From Telluria antibiotica (GTDB lineage Bacteria > Pseudomonadota > Gammaproteobacteria > Burkholderiales > Burkholderiaceae_D): DNA of 64,000 nucleotides. The stretch covers positions 124,001 through 188,000 of the forward strand of contig NZ_JAAQOM010000015.1 of the NCBI RefSeq assembly GCF_011682055.1, in the 5' to 3' direction. Each line of letters begins with the position of its first letter. The first letter of the stretch is position 1. The notes beneath the pieces were generated by a model, which worked only from the letters and a program-made list of their open reading frames with translations, ran no database searches and had not been told where the DNA came from. The position numbers and the translations under genes are program-made. This document shows positions 1 through 8,219 of the stretch, piece by piece.

Positions 1-1152
1 CCGGCCCAGTGCCGCACGCGCGGGAGCGTCGAGGGCCTGCAGCGCGAGGACGGCGTCGACGATGGCTTGCGGATCGTCCGGCGCCACCGTCAACCCGCAA
101 CCCGCTTCCCTGACGGGGTCGTTGCCGGCATCCACGGCATGGATGACCGGCCGGCCCGCCATCATGTAGTCGAGCAGCTTGTTCGGTGAAATGCCGAAGC
201 GGTACAGTGGCTGGCGCCGCCAGCCGATGTAGGCGACGTCCACGTGTGCCAGCAGGGCCGGCACCTGGGATTTCGTGACCGGATCGATGAAGTGCACGTT
301 GTCCAGACCGAGCTCGGCAGCGAGTCGCATTAGCGCCGGTTTCTCGGGTCCGGTTCCGACCAGCACGATGGCGACCGGATACCCGCGCAGGCCGTGCGCG
401 GCGTCGAGCAGCGTCTCGAGCGCGTTCGCGACGCCGTGTGTGCCGGCATAACCGATGATGAACCGGCCCTGCCGTCGGAGTCCGTCGAGCATCGCATCGA
501 GTCTGGCCGGCAAGGGCGCCTTGTCCCGCTCGCACTCCGCCGGGTCGACGCCGTTCGGCACGACGTGCAGCTTGTGGGGCGCCATGCCGTGCGCCTCCAG
601 GTGTGGGCGCACCTTCGGCAGGATCGACACAACGGCGTCCGCGTGGCGGCACGCGAAGTCTTCGGCCGCTTGCAACAGCATGATGAACGGATGACGGCGC
701 GAGTAGCCGCCCAGTTCGATGGGCGTCAAGGGCCACAGGTCGTGCACCTCGTGCAGCAGGCGGGCCCCGGCACGGCGCGCAATCCGGGCGGCCGGCCAGA
801 TGTCGAGTGGATACGTGCTGGATGCGATGACGACATCCGGGTGGACGGTCCGCACCAGCTGCCCGCTTGCCGCGGCCAGGCGCCACAGGAACGCGGCCAT
901 ATTGCGCACCCGCGCGGCATTGCCGCGATAGGAGGGGGCCGACAGCCAGATGTACTCGATACCGTCGATGACCTCGTCCATGCGCGCGCGCCCTTCCATC
1001 TGTGGCGCCTGTGTGCGCACGTGCGAGGCCGAGGCGGCGACGATCGCGACTCGATGGCCCGCCCGCACCCATTCGCGCGCGAGGTAGTACGGCCGGTACT
1101 CCATGCCGTGGCGTACCGATCCCGCGTAATGGTTGATCAGCAGGATATTCAT
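1..1152 (-). CDS. GT4-type glycosyltransferase, WbuB-like (3' end cut by window)
   Basis: Predicted cytoplasmic glycosyltransferase that adds a sugar to a lipid-linked surface-polysaccharide intermediate. The protein opens MNILLINHYAGS and has the two-domain GT-B layout. Near the C-terminal half it shows VVPNGVD followed by a GYAGTHG segment, and later EAGCGLTV, the acidic nucleotide-sugar loop of family 4. The ATG overlaps the stop of the upstream gene as ATGA, so translation is probably coupled. About 384 residues are visible and no stop is reached, so the C-terminus lies outside the window. The family call is good; the donor sugar and acceptor cannot be told. Confidence 0.85.
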   Translation of the reverse strand, partial: MNILLINHYAGSVRHGMEYRPYYLAREWVRAGHRVAIVAASASHVRTQAPQMEGRARMDEVIDGIEYIWLSAPSYRGNAARVRNMAAFLWRLAAASGQLVRTVHPDVVIASSTYPLDIWPAARIARRAGARLLHEVHDLWPLTPIELGGYSRRHPFIMLLQAAEDFACRHADAVVSILPKVRPHLEAHGMAPHKLHVVPNGVDPAECERDKAPLPARLDAMLDGLRRQGRFIIGYAGTHGVANALETLLDAAHGLRGYPVAIVLVGTGPEKPALMRLAAELGLDNVHFIDPVTKSQVPALLAHVDVAYIGWRRQPLYRFGISPNKLLDYMMAGRPVIHAVDAGNDPVREAGCGLTVAPDDPQAIVDAVLALQALDAPARAALGR

Positions 1153-1931
1153 GTGTGCCACACCACTTCCTCGGCCAGCCGCACCATGTTGCAGCGGGTG
1201 CTCTCGAGCCAGTTCGTCTCCCATTGCACGGGATGCGTCAGCAAGCAGATGCGGTCGTGGCGCCCGAGCGCGTCGAACGGCGACACGGGAGCGTAGTACA
1301 TGGGATGCGGACGGTCGCTGATGTACACGTCGAAGTGCCGCAGCAGGTCGGCGTCGTACGATTCGCATTCGATGCCGCAACGCCGGCGCAATGCCGGATC
1401 GCTCAACAGCTCGTGGTTGATCACCTGCAGGCGGCGATTCGCGAAGTCGCCGTGGCTGGCGACAGTCGTCATCGGCCTGCCCAGCCGCTCGCCGATCCGC
1501 ATGAAGTTACGCACGAACAGCTCGCGGATCTCGGGAAAACGGGCGCGCACGTCGTCCCCGCGGCGCAGGCGATGGCGCTTGGCAAACGTCGCGACTTCTT
1601 CGTAGTGGTAGCTGGCTTCGCTCCCCGCCGCTTCGATGGCGCGCATGAAGCCATAGTCCAGCGTGCTGAGGCGGAAGTAATAGCTGGCGTGTACGCCGTG
1701 CTTCGTCTCCAGCGCGAATAGTTTGCGGGCCGTGCGCAGGTCGCTGTCGATGTCGTGGCGGTGCACGAGCACCTTGTCTGGCGCGGGCGTCTGCCGGATC
1801 GCGCCGTGGAATTCGCGCACGGACAGTTGCCGGTAGCCACAATCGGCCGCACGGACGAGCAATGCTTCGTACTCGGCCAGGCGCGACGGCATCAGGTAGT
1901 CCGCATAGAGGCGGTTGAGCAGCGTCTTCAT
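1149..1931 (-). CDS. polysaccharide deacetylase-like protein
   Basis: A 260-residue cytoplasmic protein (start MKTLLNRLYADY) with an early VLVHRHDIDSDLRTA segment. This resembles the HD(V/I)D metal motif of NodB-type carbohydrate esterases, and SHGDFANRR further on could supply another motif. Related proteins are often found in polysaccharide operons without a proven reaction. The start overlaps the preceding gene and the stop overlaps the next, both by 4 bp (ATGA), so it sits firmly inside the operon. Calling it an active deacetylase is an inference; it could be a non-catalytic relative. Confidence 0.6.
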   Translation of the reverse strand: MKTLLNRLYADYLMPSRLAEYEALLVRAADCGYRQLSVREFHGAIRQTPAPDKVLVHRHDIDSDLRTARKLFALETKHGVHASYYFRLSTLDYGFMRAIEAAGSEASYHYEEVATFAKRHRLRRGDDVRARFPEIRELFVRNFMRIGERLGRPMTTVASHGDFANRRLQVINHELLSDPALRRRCGIECESYDADLLRHFDVYISDRPHPMYYAPVSPFDALGRHDRICLLTHPVQWETNWLESTRCNMVRLAEEVVWHT

Positions 1932-2620
1932 TGCAGGCTGTACCTCACGCGATAGGGTTCGAAGCCGACGATGCGCTTGAAGTTCTGCAGGCCCTCGCGC
2001 GCGCCGAAGAACGTGTCGTACATGACGTAGCGAACGCATTGCCGCTCGATGAGGCGTAAGACGATGTCGACGAAGAGCATGTGCATGATGCCGTCGTTGT
2101 TGCGCAGGCCGATCACTTGCGAGAACGCGCTGAAATTGCCGTAGCGTCCGATGTTCGCGTACGCGACCAGCCTGCCGTCGCTGTCCAGGACGCCGTAATA
2201 ATCGAAGTGAGGCTGGCGCTCGAAGCGTGTGATCTTCTGGAGATATCTCTGGTCCATCGCCCGTCCCTGGCGCGTCTCGAGCGACGTGTTGATGGCATGG
2301 ATGGCGTCGACGTAGTCGTTGCGATCGATCTCCGTGCAGACGTAGCCCCGGGTGCGCGCGCGCCTGGCGTGCCAAGCACCGCGGTTCTTGCCCTGGAGCG
2401 CATCGACGTAAGCGCTGGCAGCGGGGTAGCGGGCCAGGTCGATCAGTGCCGCACCGATCGTCTTGTGCCGGATGAGCTTGTAGCGCGGATGCGGCTTCGT
2501 GTAGTAGCGATAGGTCGCTGCGATGTCGTCGGGCTCGATCCGGGCATCGAAGTGCAGGTCGGCCTGCGGGAGGCTGAGGACCTGGCGCAGCGTCTCGAAG
2601 TGGCGCAGGAGCGTGGTCAT
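1928..2620 (-). CDS. GNAT-like hypothetical protein of polysaccharide operon
   Basis: A 230-residue soluble protein that I do not recognise with certainty. The C-terminal half (DYYGVLDSDGRLVAYANIGR and then VMYDTFFGAREGLQNFKRIV) has the rhythm of an acyl-CoA N-acyltransferase (GNAT or FemAB-like) fold. That fold would fit a role in acylating an amino sugar, but no definite catalytic residue can be named. It overlaps the downstream gene by ATGA and lies 69 bp after the glycosyltransferase at 2690-3853. It is clearly part of the operon; its function is open. Confidence 0.5.
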   Translation of the reverse strand: MTTLLRHFETLRQVLSLPQADLHFDARIEPDDIAATYRYYTKPHPRYKLIRHKTIGAALIDLARYPAASAYVDALQGKNRGAWHARRARTRGYVCTEIDRNDYVDAIHAINTSLETRQGRAMDQRYLQKITRFERQPHFDYYGVLDSDGRLVAYANIGRYGNFSAFSQVIGLRNNDGIMHMLFVDIVLRLIERQCVRYVMYDTFFGAREGLQNFKRIVGFEPYRVRYSLQ

Positions 2621-2689
2621 GGTACGGGTCGATTCGCAGTGTTCGCTGGTCGTTGCAGTGTGGCGGGATGCGGTGGCGCAGGTCGCGGT

Positions 2690-3853
2690 TCAGGGACAGC
2701 TGGCGTGCAAGCCGTCTCCACGGTCCTGGCGGCAATGGATAGCGGCGGCCGGCAGCAGGGCGTCGTAGAATGCCGCGAGCTTGCCCGCTTCGCTTTCCCA
2801 GTTGTAGCGCGCGAGGACCGCGCGGCGCCCGTTCTCGCCCATGCGCCGCGCAATGTGCGGATGCCGGCAGAAATGGTCGATGGCGGCGGCAATCGCGGCA
2901 GGGTTGCCGGGATCGACGCAGACGCCGCACCCGTTGCCTTCGACGATGTCCTGCCAGAGCGGAAAGCGTGAAGCGATCACGGGCAGGCCAGCCGCCATGT
3001 ACTCGAACATCTTGACCGGCAGCGCGTCTAGATAATTGACGACGGGGTGTAACGTAACCAGTCCCGCCATCGCACGACGCATCACCTGCTGCACGCCGAG
3101 GCGGTCGAGGTGGCCGTGCGCCTGCACCCGCGCCCAGCCAGCGAAACCGGCGACTTCGCGCTCCAGCGCGGGCTCCGCGAACGTGCCCACGAGGGCCAGG
3201 CGTGCCGGCGAGTGCAGCAGCTCACAGGCGCGCACCAGTTCGCGGATACCGCGGATCGCGGAGATGCTGCCGACGTAGCACACTTCCTGTGACTTGCGGT
3301 CCCACTGGGGCGCGCCGGCGAATTCCTGCAGCAGCGGATAGTTGTTCACGTCGATCGTGCGGGGATGCAGATGGGCCAGCCGGCCACGGATAAATGGCGT
3401 CGCGGCGATCAGGCCGTCGAAGCGCCGACACACATAGTCCTCATAGATGCGGAACGCGCCGGACAGCAACCGCCGCGACAGCTTGCCGAGGTAGGGCTTC
3501 GCGAGGAGCTGCGTGGGCACGTCTTCGTGGGAATCGAAGATCACGCGCTTGCCGAGGCGCTTGAGGCGCAGGCCTGCCGGCAGCAGCTCCGGGTCGTGCA
3601 ACTGGTAGACGTCCGCGTCGAGCCGCAGCGCCGCGCGCAGCACGCGCCGCGTCGTCCTCAGCATCCGGTCGATGCGTCCGCCGGGGAGGCCCACGTCGAC
3701 GATGCGCACGCCATCGGCCGTTTCATTGCCCAGGCCGTCGGCCACTACCAAGGTGACGTCATGCCCCCGTTCGTGCAAGCTCCGGCATTGCTTGACGAAG
3801 ATCCGGGTGTCGTAGCGTGGATGGGCTGAAGTCAGATGGACGATATTGGCCAT
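2690..3853 (-). CDS. GT4-type glycosyltransferase
   Basis: A 387-residue GT-B glycosyltransferase. It opens MANIVHLTSAHPRYDTRIF, where HPRYDTR is common in family-4 enzymes of capsule and O-antigen clusters. It continues with YQLHDPELLP and DSHEDVP and ends with the donor-binding region KMFEYMAAGLPVIAS. The ATG at 3853 is preferred over an upstream in-frame ATG (3880) because the family alignment begins there. It probably transfers one sugar of the repeat unit made from the UDP-sugar supplied by the neighbouring wbp genes. The specific linkage is unknown. Confidence 0.8.
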   Translation of the reverse strand: MANIVHLTSAHPRYDTRIFVKQCRSLHERGHDVTLVVADGLGNETADGVRIVDVGLPGGRIDRMLRTTRRVLRAALRLDADVYQLHDPELLPAGLRLKRLGKRVIFDSHEDVPTQLLAKPYLGKLSRRLLSGAFRIYEDYVCRRFDGLIAATPFIRGRLAHLHPRTIDVNNYPLLQEFAGAPQWDRKSQEVCYVGSISAIRGIRELVRACELLHSPARLALVGTFAEPALEREVAGFAGWARVQAHGHLDRLGVQQVMRRAMAGLVTLHPVVNYLDALPVKMFEYMAAGLPVIASRFPLWQDIVEGNGCGVCVDPGNPAAIAAAIDHFCRHPHIARRMGENGRRAVLARYNWESEAGKLAAFYDALLPAAAIHCRQDRGDGLHASCP

Positions 3854-4004
3854 GTTTTCTCTCGTACCGGTATCGCGCATGGGCGCAGGTTGCGGCGCCG
3901 ATCGGCATGCCGGCGATGGCCTGGGGCCCTATGCGCGGCGCGCGTCACCGCATGGATGCCGACAGACCGCGGTCGGTGGTGCCGTAATGGCCGACGGTGC
4001 AGAC

Positions 4005-5159
4005 TCATACGGACACCGCAACCGTTGCGCCAGTTGCTGGCGCGTCGAGAACGGACGGCCCCTGCGCGGACGTGCCGACGGCGTCCAGCAGCGCCGCGCA
4101 CACCCGCCGGACATCCTCGTCGGGCAGGTAAGGTCCCATCGGCAGGCTCATCACCTTGTCCGCCAGCGCATGCGCGACCGGACAGGCAGCGTCTCCGCTC
4201 ACGTGCGCATACGCCGGCTGCAGGTGGATCGGTACCGGATAGTGCACGGCCGTCGGCACGCCGGCATCCTGCAAGGCGCGCTGCACGTCGTCGCGCCGCT
4301 CGACGAGTACCGTGTACTGGGCGAATGCGCTCGTGCGGTCGGCGGCGCGGCCGATCAGGCCGACCTTGCCGGCCAACAGCGCGTCATACGTGGCCGCGGC
4401 GCGCCGGCGCTGCGCCAGTTCCCAGTCGAACAGGCCGAGTTTCGCCAGCACGATCGCGCATTGGAGCGTGTCCATGCGGCCGCCGACGCCGATCCGTGTG
4501 TGGACGTAGCGCCGGCTCTGGCCGTGCACCCGGATCTCGCGCATGGCGCGCGCGAGGCCACAGTCGCTCGTGAACAGGGCGCCGCCGTCGCCGTAGCAGC
4601 CAAGCGGCTTGCTGGGGAAGAAGCTCGTGCATCCTATCGTGGACAGGTTGCCACTGCGGCGACCGCGGTAGCCGGCGCCGAAACTCTGGGCGCCGTCCTC
4701 GATCACGTGCAGCCCGTGGCGTGCCGCGATGGCATTGATGGCGTCCATGTCGGCCGGCTGGCCGTACAGCGAGACGGGCACGATGGCGCGCGTGCGTGGG
4801 CCGATGCGGGCTTCGACGAGGGACGCGTCGAGGTTGCCGGTACGGGCATCCACGTCGACGAACACGGGGACGGCGCCCAGCAACACGATCACCTCGGCCG
4901 TCGCGATGAACGTGAATGGCGTCGTGATGACTTCGTCGCCCGGCCGGACGCCGAGCGCCATCAGGGCGACCAACAATGCCTCGGTGCCCGATGCAACCGT
5001 GACGCAATGGCGCGCGCCCGTGTATGCGGCGAGGCGCTCCTCGAGTTCCGCGACTTCGGGGCCCATGATGTACTGGCCGTGGTCGAGCACGGCCTGGATG
5101 CGCTGGTTGATCACGTCGCGCGCCGCCTGGTACTGGGATTTCAGGTCGATGAATTCCAT
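4005..5159 (-). CDS. wbpE: UDP-3-keto-GlcNAcA aminotransferase (WbpE-like)
   Basis: PLP-dependent DegT/DnrJ/EryC1 sugar aminotransferase of 384 residues, expected to aminate the 3-keto sugar made by WbpB. It has VASGTEALLVAL near residue 55, VIEDGAQSFGA, and a PLP lysine in FFPSKPLGCYGDGG at about K184. The internal aldimine lysine in this SKPLG context is typical of WbpE/WlbC. The gene lies 18 bp after wbpD in an A-B-D-E order. The C-terminal tail (about 30 residues rich in A, T and V) goes beyond the usual family end. The aminotransferase call is firm; WbpE specificity rests on the neighbours. Confidence 0.87.
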   Translation of the reverse strand: MEFIDLKSQYQAARDVINQRIQAVLDHGQYIMGPEVAELEERLAAYTGARHCVTVASGTEALLVALMALGVRPGDEVITTPFTFIATAEVIVLLGAVPVFVDVDARTGNLDASLVEARIGPRTRAIVPVSLYGQPADMDAINAIAARHGLHVIEDGAQSFGAGYRGRRSGNLSTIGCTSFFPSKPLGCYGDGGALFTSDCGLARAMREIRVHGQSRRYVHTRIGVGGRMDTLQCAIVLAKLGLFDWELAQRRRAAATYDALLAGKVGLIGRAADRTSAFAQYTVLVERRDDVQRALQDAGVPTAVHYPVPIHLQPAYAHVSGDAACPVAHALADKVMSLPMGPYLPDEDVRRVCAALLDAVGTSAQGPSVLDAPATGATVAVSV

Positions 5160-5177
5160 GATGGTCCGTGGACGGGT

Positions 5178-5783
5178 TCAGGATCGATGGGCGGCCGGGC
5201 GCAGGGTGCAGGTTCCGTCCCGCAGTTCGTAGACGTCGCCCGTGTGGGGGCAGGTGGCCTCGCCGACGCCGGACAGCGGCAGCGCGAGGCGTTCGCCGAA
5301 GCGGCTGATCCAGCCGATCTGGCGTGCCGGGACGCCAGCCATCAGGGCGAAGTCGGCCACGTCGCGCTTGACGACCGCACCCGCGCCGACGAAGGCAAAG
5401 CGGCCGATCGTCACGCCGCAGACGATGGTGGCGTTGGCACCGATGCTGGCGCCGCGCTTGACGATGGTGCGGCGATACTGGTCTTTGCGGACGATGCCGG
5501 CACGCGGGTTGTAGACGTTCGTGAAGACCATGCTGGGACCGCAGAACACCTCGTCCTCGAGCGTGACGGCGTCGTACACGGATACGTTGTTCTGGATCTT
5601 GACCCCGTTTCCGACGACGACGTCGTTGCCGACGAAGACGTTCTGGCCGAGCGAGCAGTCGGCGCCGATGCGGGCGCCGCCGCACACGTGCGCGAAGTGC
5701 CAGACGCGCGTCCCGGGCCCGAGGACAGCGCCCGCATCGACGATGGCGCTGGGATGGACGGACTGGATTTCATTCGGGTGCAT
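5178..5783 (-). CDS. wbpD: UDP-amino-sugar N-acetyltransferase (WbpD/WlbB-like)
   Basis: A 201-residue left-handed beta-helix acetyltransferase. Hexapeptide repeats run from about residue 10 to 150 (VDAGAVLGPGTRVWHFAHV, then IGADCSLGQNVFVG). The family signature YNPRAG occurs around residue 92. WbpD/WlbB acetylates the 3-amino group of UDP-GlcNAc3NA, giving UDP-GlcNAc(3NAc)A. A short C-terminal extension with CPHTGDVYELRDGTC carries two cysteines of unknown use. The gene is one base from wbpB and 18 bp from wbpE, in the right pathway order. Confidence 0.88.
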   Translation of the reverse strand: MHPNEIQSVHPSAIVDAGAVLGPGTRVWHFAHVCGGARIGADCSLGQNVFVGNDVVVGNGVKIQNNVSVYDAVTLEDEVFCGPSMVFTNVYNPRAGIVRKDQYRRTIVKRGASIGANATIVCGVTIGRFAFVGAGAVVKRDVADFALMAGVPARQIGWISRFGERLALPLSGVGEATCPHTGDVYELRDGTCTLRPAAHRS

Positions 5784-5784
5784 G

Positions 5785-6846
5785 TCAGTACTCCAGGGGC
5801 AAGGCGACGCGCCGGCCGTCGCGCGCGGACATATAGGCTGCCACGAGCACTTCCAGGGACTTCAGGCCTTCGCGCCCGTCGGTCTCCGGCTCGGCCTCGC
5901 CGCGCAGCACGCGGATCACGTTGTCGTAGTACAGAGGATGGCCGAAACCGTAGACCGAGGTCGTCTGGTAGCTGGCATCGGCAACGAGCGTGTCGTCCGG
6001 GTCGGGTGCGGCGAACTCCCATTGCTGGATCTCATTGACGGCGACGCCACCAATGCGCACGGTGCCGTGTTCCCCCAGTACCGTGATCGAGCCTTCCAGG
6101 TTGCGCGGATAGGTGAGCATCGTGACGTTCATCGAGCCGAGCGCGCCGTTCCGCCAGCGCAGGCTGATGACGCCCGTATCCTCGACCTCGATGTCGCGTG
6201 CCAGCGTGGCCGTATAGGCCTGCAGGCTCTCGACGGGACCGACGATCCAGTCGATGAGGTCGACGTAGTGGCTGGCCTGGTTCATGAAGGCGCCGCCGTC
6301 GAATTCCCACGTGCCGCGCCAGCCGGCGCTCTGGTAATACTCCGGGGGGCGCGTCCAGAACACGTTCAGGTTGACCATGTAGATGCGGCCGAAGCGCTTC
6401 TTGTCGACGGCACGCTTGAGCAGTTGCAGCGTGGCGTTGCGACGGTTCTGCTTGACGACAAACAGCCGCACGCCCGCCGCGTCGGCCGCTGCCACCATGC
6501 GCTTCCCGTCATCCCAGCGCGTCGCCATCGGTTTTTCCGTGACCACGTGGCGCCCGGCCTGGGCGATGCGGATCGACTGTTCGGGGTGCAGCCCGGACGG
6601 TGTCGTGACCACGACGGCGTCGGCCGCGCTGTCGCGCAGCATCGTCTCCAGGCTCGCGTAGGCCTCCGCACCGGTGGCCCCGACCGCACGGTCGAGGGCG
6701 CGCGGGTCGACGTCGCATACGCCGACCAGCTGGGCGCGGTCATGATGCTGGCGCAGCGCTTCGAAGTGGTTGGCGGCGATCCGTCCGCAGCCGACGAGCG
6801 CGAAGCGGATCTTGCGGTCCGTGATGGGAGCGGGATAGTGGCGCAC
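5785..6846 (-). CDS. wbpB: UDP-GlcNAcA 3-dehydrogenase (WbpB-like)
   Basis: Gfo/Idh/MocA-family NAD-dependent oxidoreductase, 353 residues. The N-terminal Rossmann motif is VGCGRIAANH at about residue 18. The family EKPMA motif is near residue 107, and GWRGTWEFDGGAFMNQASHY carries the substrate-binding His. It should oxidise C3 of UDP-GlcNAcA, giving the keto sugar used by WbpE. The gene lies 9 bp downstream of the wbpA-like gene. Assignment to this substrate rather than another sugar rests on the complete A-B-D-E neighbourhood. Confidence 0.88.
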   Translation of the reverse strand: MRHYPAPITDRKIRFALVGCGRIAANHFEALRQHHDRAQLVGVCDVDPRALDRAVGATGAEAYASLETMLRDSAADAVVVTTPSGLHPEQSIRIAQAGRHVVTEKPMATRWDDGKRMVAAADAAGVRLFVVKQNRRNATLQLLKRAVDKKRFGRIYMVNLNVFWTRPPEYYQSAGWRGTWEFDGGAFMNQASHYVDLIDWIVGPVESLQAYTATLARDIEVEDTGVISLRWRNGALGSMNVTMLTYPRNLEGSITVLGEHGTVRIGGVAVNEIQQWEFAAPDPDDTLVADASYQTTSVYGFGHPLYYDNVIRVLRGEAEPETDGREGLKSLEVLVAAYMSARDGRRVALPLEY

Positions 6847-6855
6847 GGCGGCTCC

Positions 6856-8184
6856 TCAGGCTTTGACGACGTTCGGCAGCGGGGCCGTGTAGACGCCGCG
6901 GGTATCGACGATCAGCGTGGCGTACTGGCGCACGAGGTCGTAGTCGAAGGCGCTGTGCGCCGTGGCCAGCAGCACGACGTCGTACGACGCGATGCGCTGC
7001 GGCGTGAGGTCGACGCTTCTGAGGTCGAAGCGGTGTTCGCGCATGCGCGGGAACACGGGCACGTGCGGGTCGGCATAATCGACGACGGCCCCCTTGTCGC
7101 GCAGGATCTCCATGAGTTCGACCGACGGGGATTCGCGCATGTCCTCCACGTCCTTCTTGTAGGCGATGCCGAGCACCAGCACCCGGCTGCCCATGACGGC
7201 CTTGCCGCGGCCGTTCAATGCGTCCGCGAGCTTGCCCACGACCCAGTGCGGCATATCGCTGTTGATCTCGCCGGCGAGTTCGATGAAGCGCGTGTGCAGG
7301 CCGTATTCGCGCGCCTTCCAGGTGAGGTAGAACGGGTCGATCGGGATGCAGTGCCCGCCCAGGCCGGGACCCGGATAGTACGGCGTGAAGCCGAACGGCT
7401 TCGTGGCGGCCGCGCGGATCACCTCGTGGATGTCGATCCGCATCCGGTCGGCGATGATCTTCATCTCGTTCACGAGGCCGATGTTGACGGCGCGATGGAT
7501 GTTCTCCAGCAGCTTCGTGAGTTCGGCGGCGCGGGTCGAGCTGACGGGAACGACACGGTCGATCGCGGGACTGTACAGCGCGATCCCGGCCTCCAGGCAC
7601 GCGGGCGTCACGCCCCCGCAGACCTTCGGAATCGTCCGGGTATGGAAGTCGGGATTGCCGGGGTCTTCGCGTTCGGGCGAGAACACGAGGAAGACGTCGT
7701 GCCCGATCACGAACCCGCGCGACTCCAGCCGCGGCTTGAGTTCTTCGTCGGTCGTGCCCGGGTAGGTCGTGCTTTCCAGCGACAGTACTTGGCCCGGCCG
7801 CATGAACGGCAGCAGGGCGTCCGTCGTGTCGAGCACGAATGACAGGTCCGGTTCGCGATAGGCGCCCAGCGGCGTCGGCACGCAGATGATCAGCGCGTCC
7901 GGTTCGCCCGCACGGGTGAAGTCGGTCGTGGCCTCGAAGCCGTTCTCGCGCGCGCGGGCAACGTCGGTGGTCGCGATATGGCGGATATAGCTTTCCCCGC
8001 GGTTCAGGCGCTCGACCTTGTCGCAGTCGATGTCGATGCCGAGCACGCGGAAGCCGGCCTCGGCGTAACGCAAGGTCAGCGGCAGGCCCACATAGCCCAG
8101 GCCGACGATGCCGATGACGGCGCCGCGCTCACGCAGCCGCGTCGTGAGCTGTTCGAGATAGGCCGGTTTGCTTTCGTCACGCAT
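6856..8184 (-). CDS. wbpA: UDP-N-acetylglucosamine 6-dehydrogenase (WbpA-like)
   Basis: Nucleotide-sugar dehydrogenase of the UDP-Glc/GDP-Man family, 442 residues. It oxidises the C6 hydroxyl of UDP-GlcNAc to the uronic acid in two NAD-dependent steps. The N-terminal GIVGLGYVGLPL is the NAD fold. The catalytic Cys is in GLGGHCIPIDPFYL at about residue 279, and a C-terminal domain contains GIAYKKDVEDMRESPS. It starts the UDP-GlcNAc(3NAc)A pathway and is followed by wbpB, wbpD and wbpE on the same strand. WecC (ManNAc substrate) is the nearest alternative, but the B-D-E genes favour WbpA. Confidence 0.88.
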   Translation of the reverse strand: MRDESKPAYLEQLTTRLRERGAVIGIVGLGYVGLPLTLRYAEAGFRVLGIDIDCDKVERLNRGESYIRHIATTDVARARENGFEATTDFTRAGEPDALIICVPTPLGAYREPDLSFVLDTTDALLPFMRPGQVLSLESTTYPGTTDEELKPRLESRGFVIGHDVFLVFSPEREDPGNPDFHTRTIPKVCGGVTPACLEAGIALYSPAIDRVVPVSSTRAAELTKLLENIHRAVNIGLVNEMKIIADRMRIDIHEVIRAAATKPFGFTPYYPGPGLGGHCIPIDPFYLTWKAREYGLHTRFIELAGEINSDMPHWVVGKLADALNGRGKAVMGSRVLVLGIAYKKDVEDMRESPSVELMEILRDKGAVVDYADPHVPVFPRMREHRFDLRSVDLTPQRIASYDVVLLATAHSAFDYDLVRQYATLIVDTRGVYTAPLPNVVKA

Positions 8185-8219
8185 TGTGTCCTCGCCAAAC
8201 AGGTGGGTGGATGCCGCCG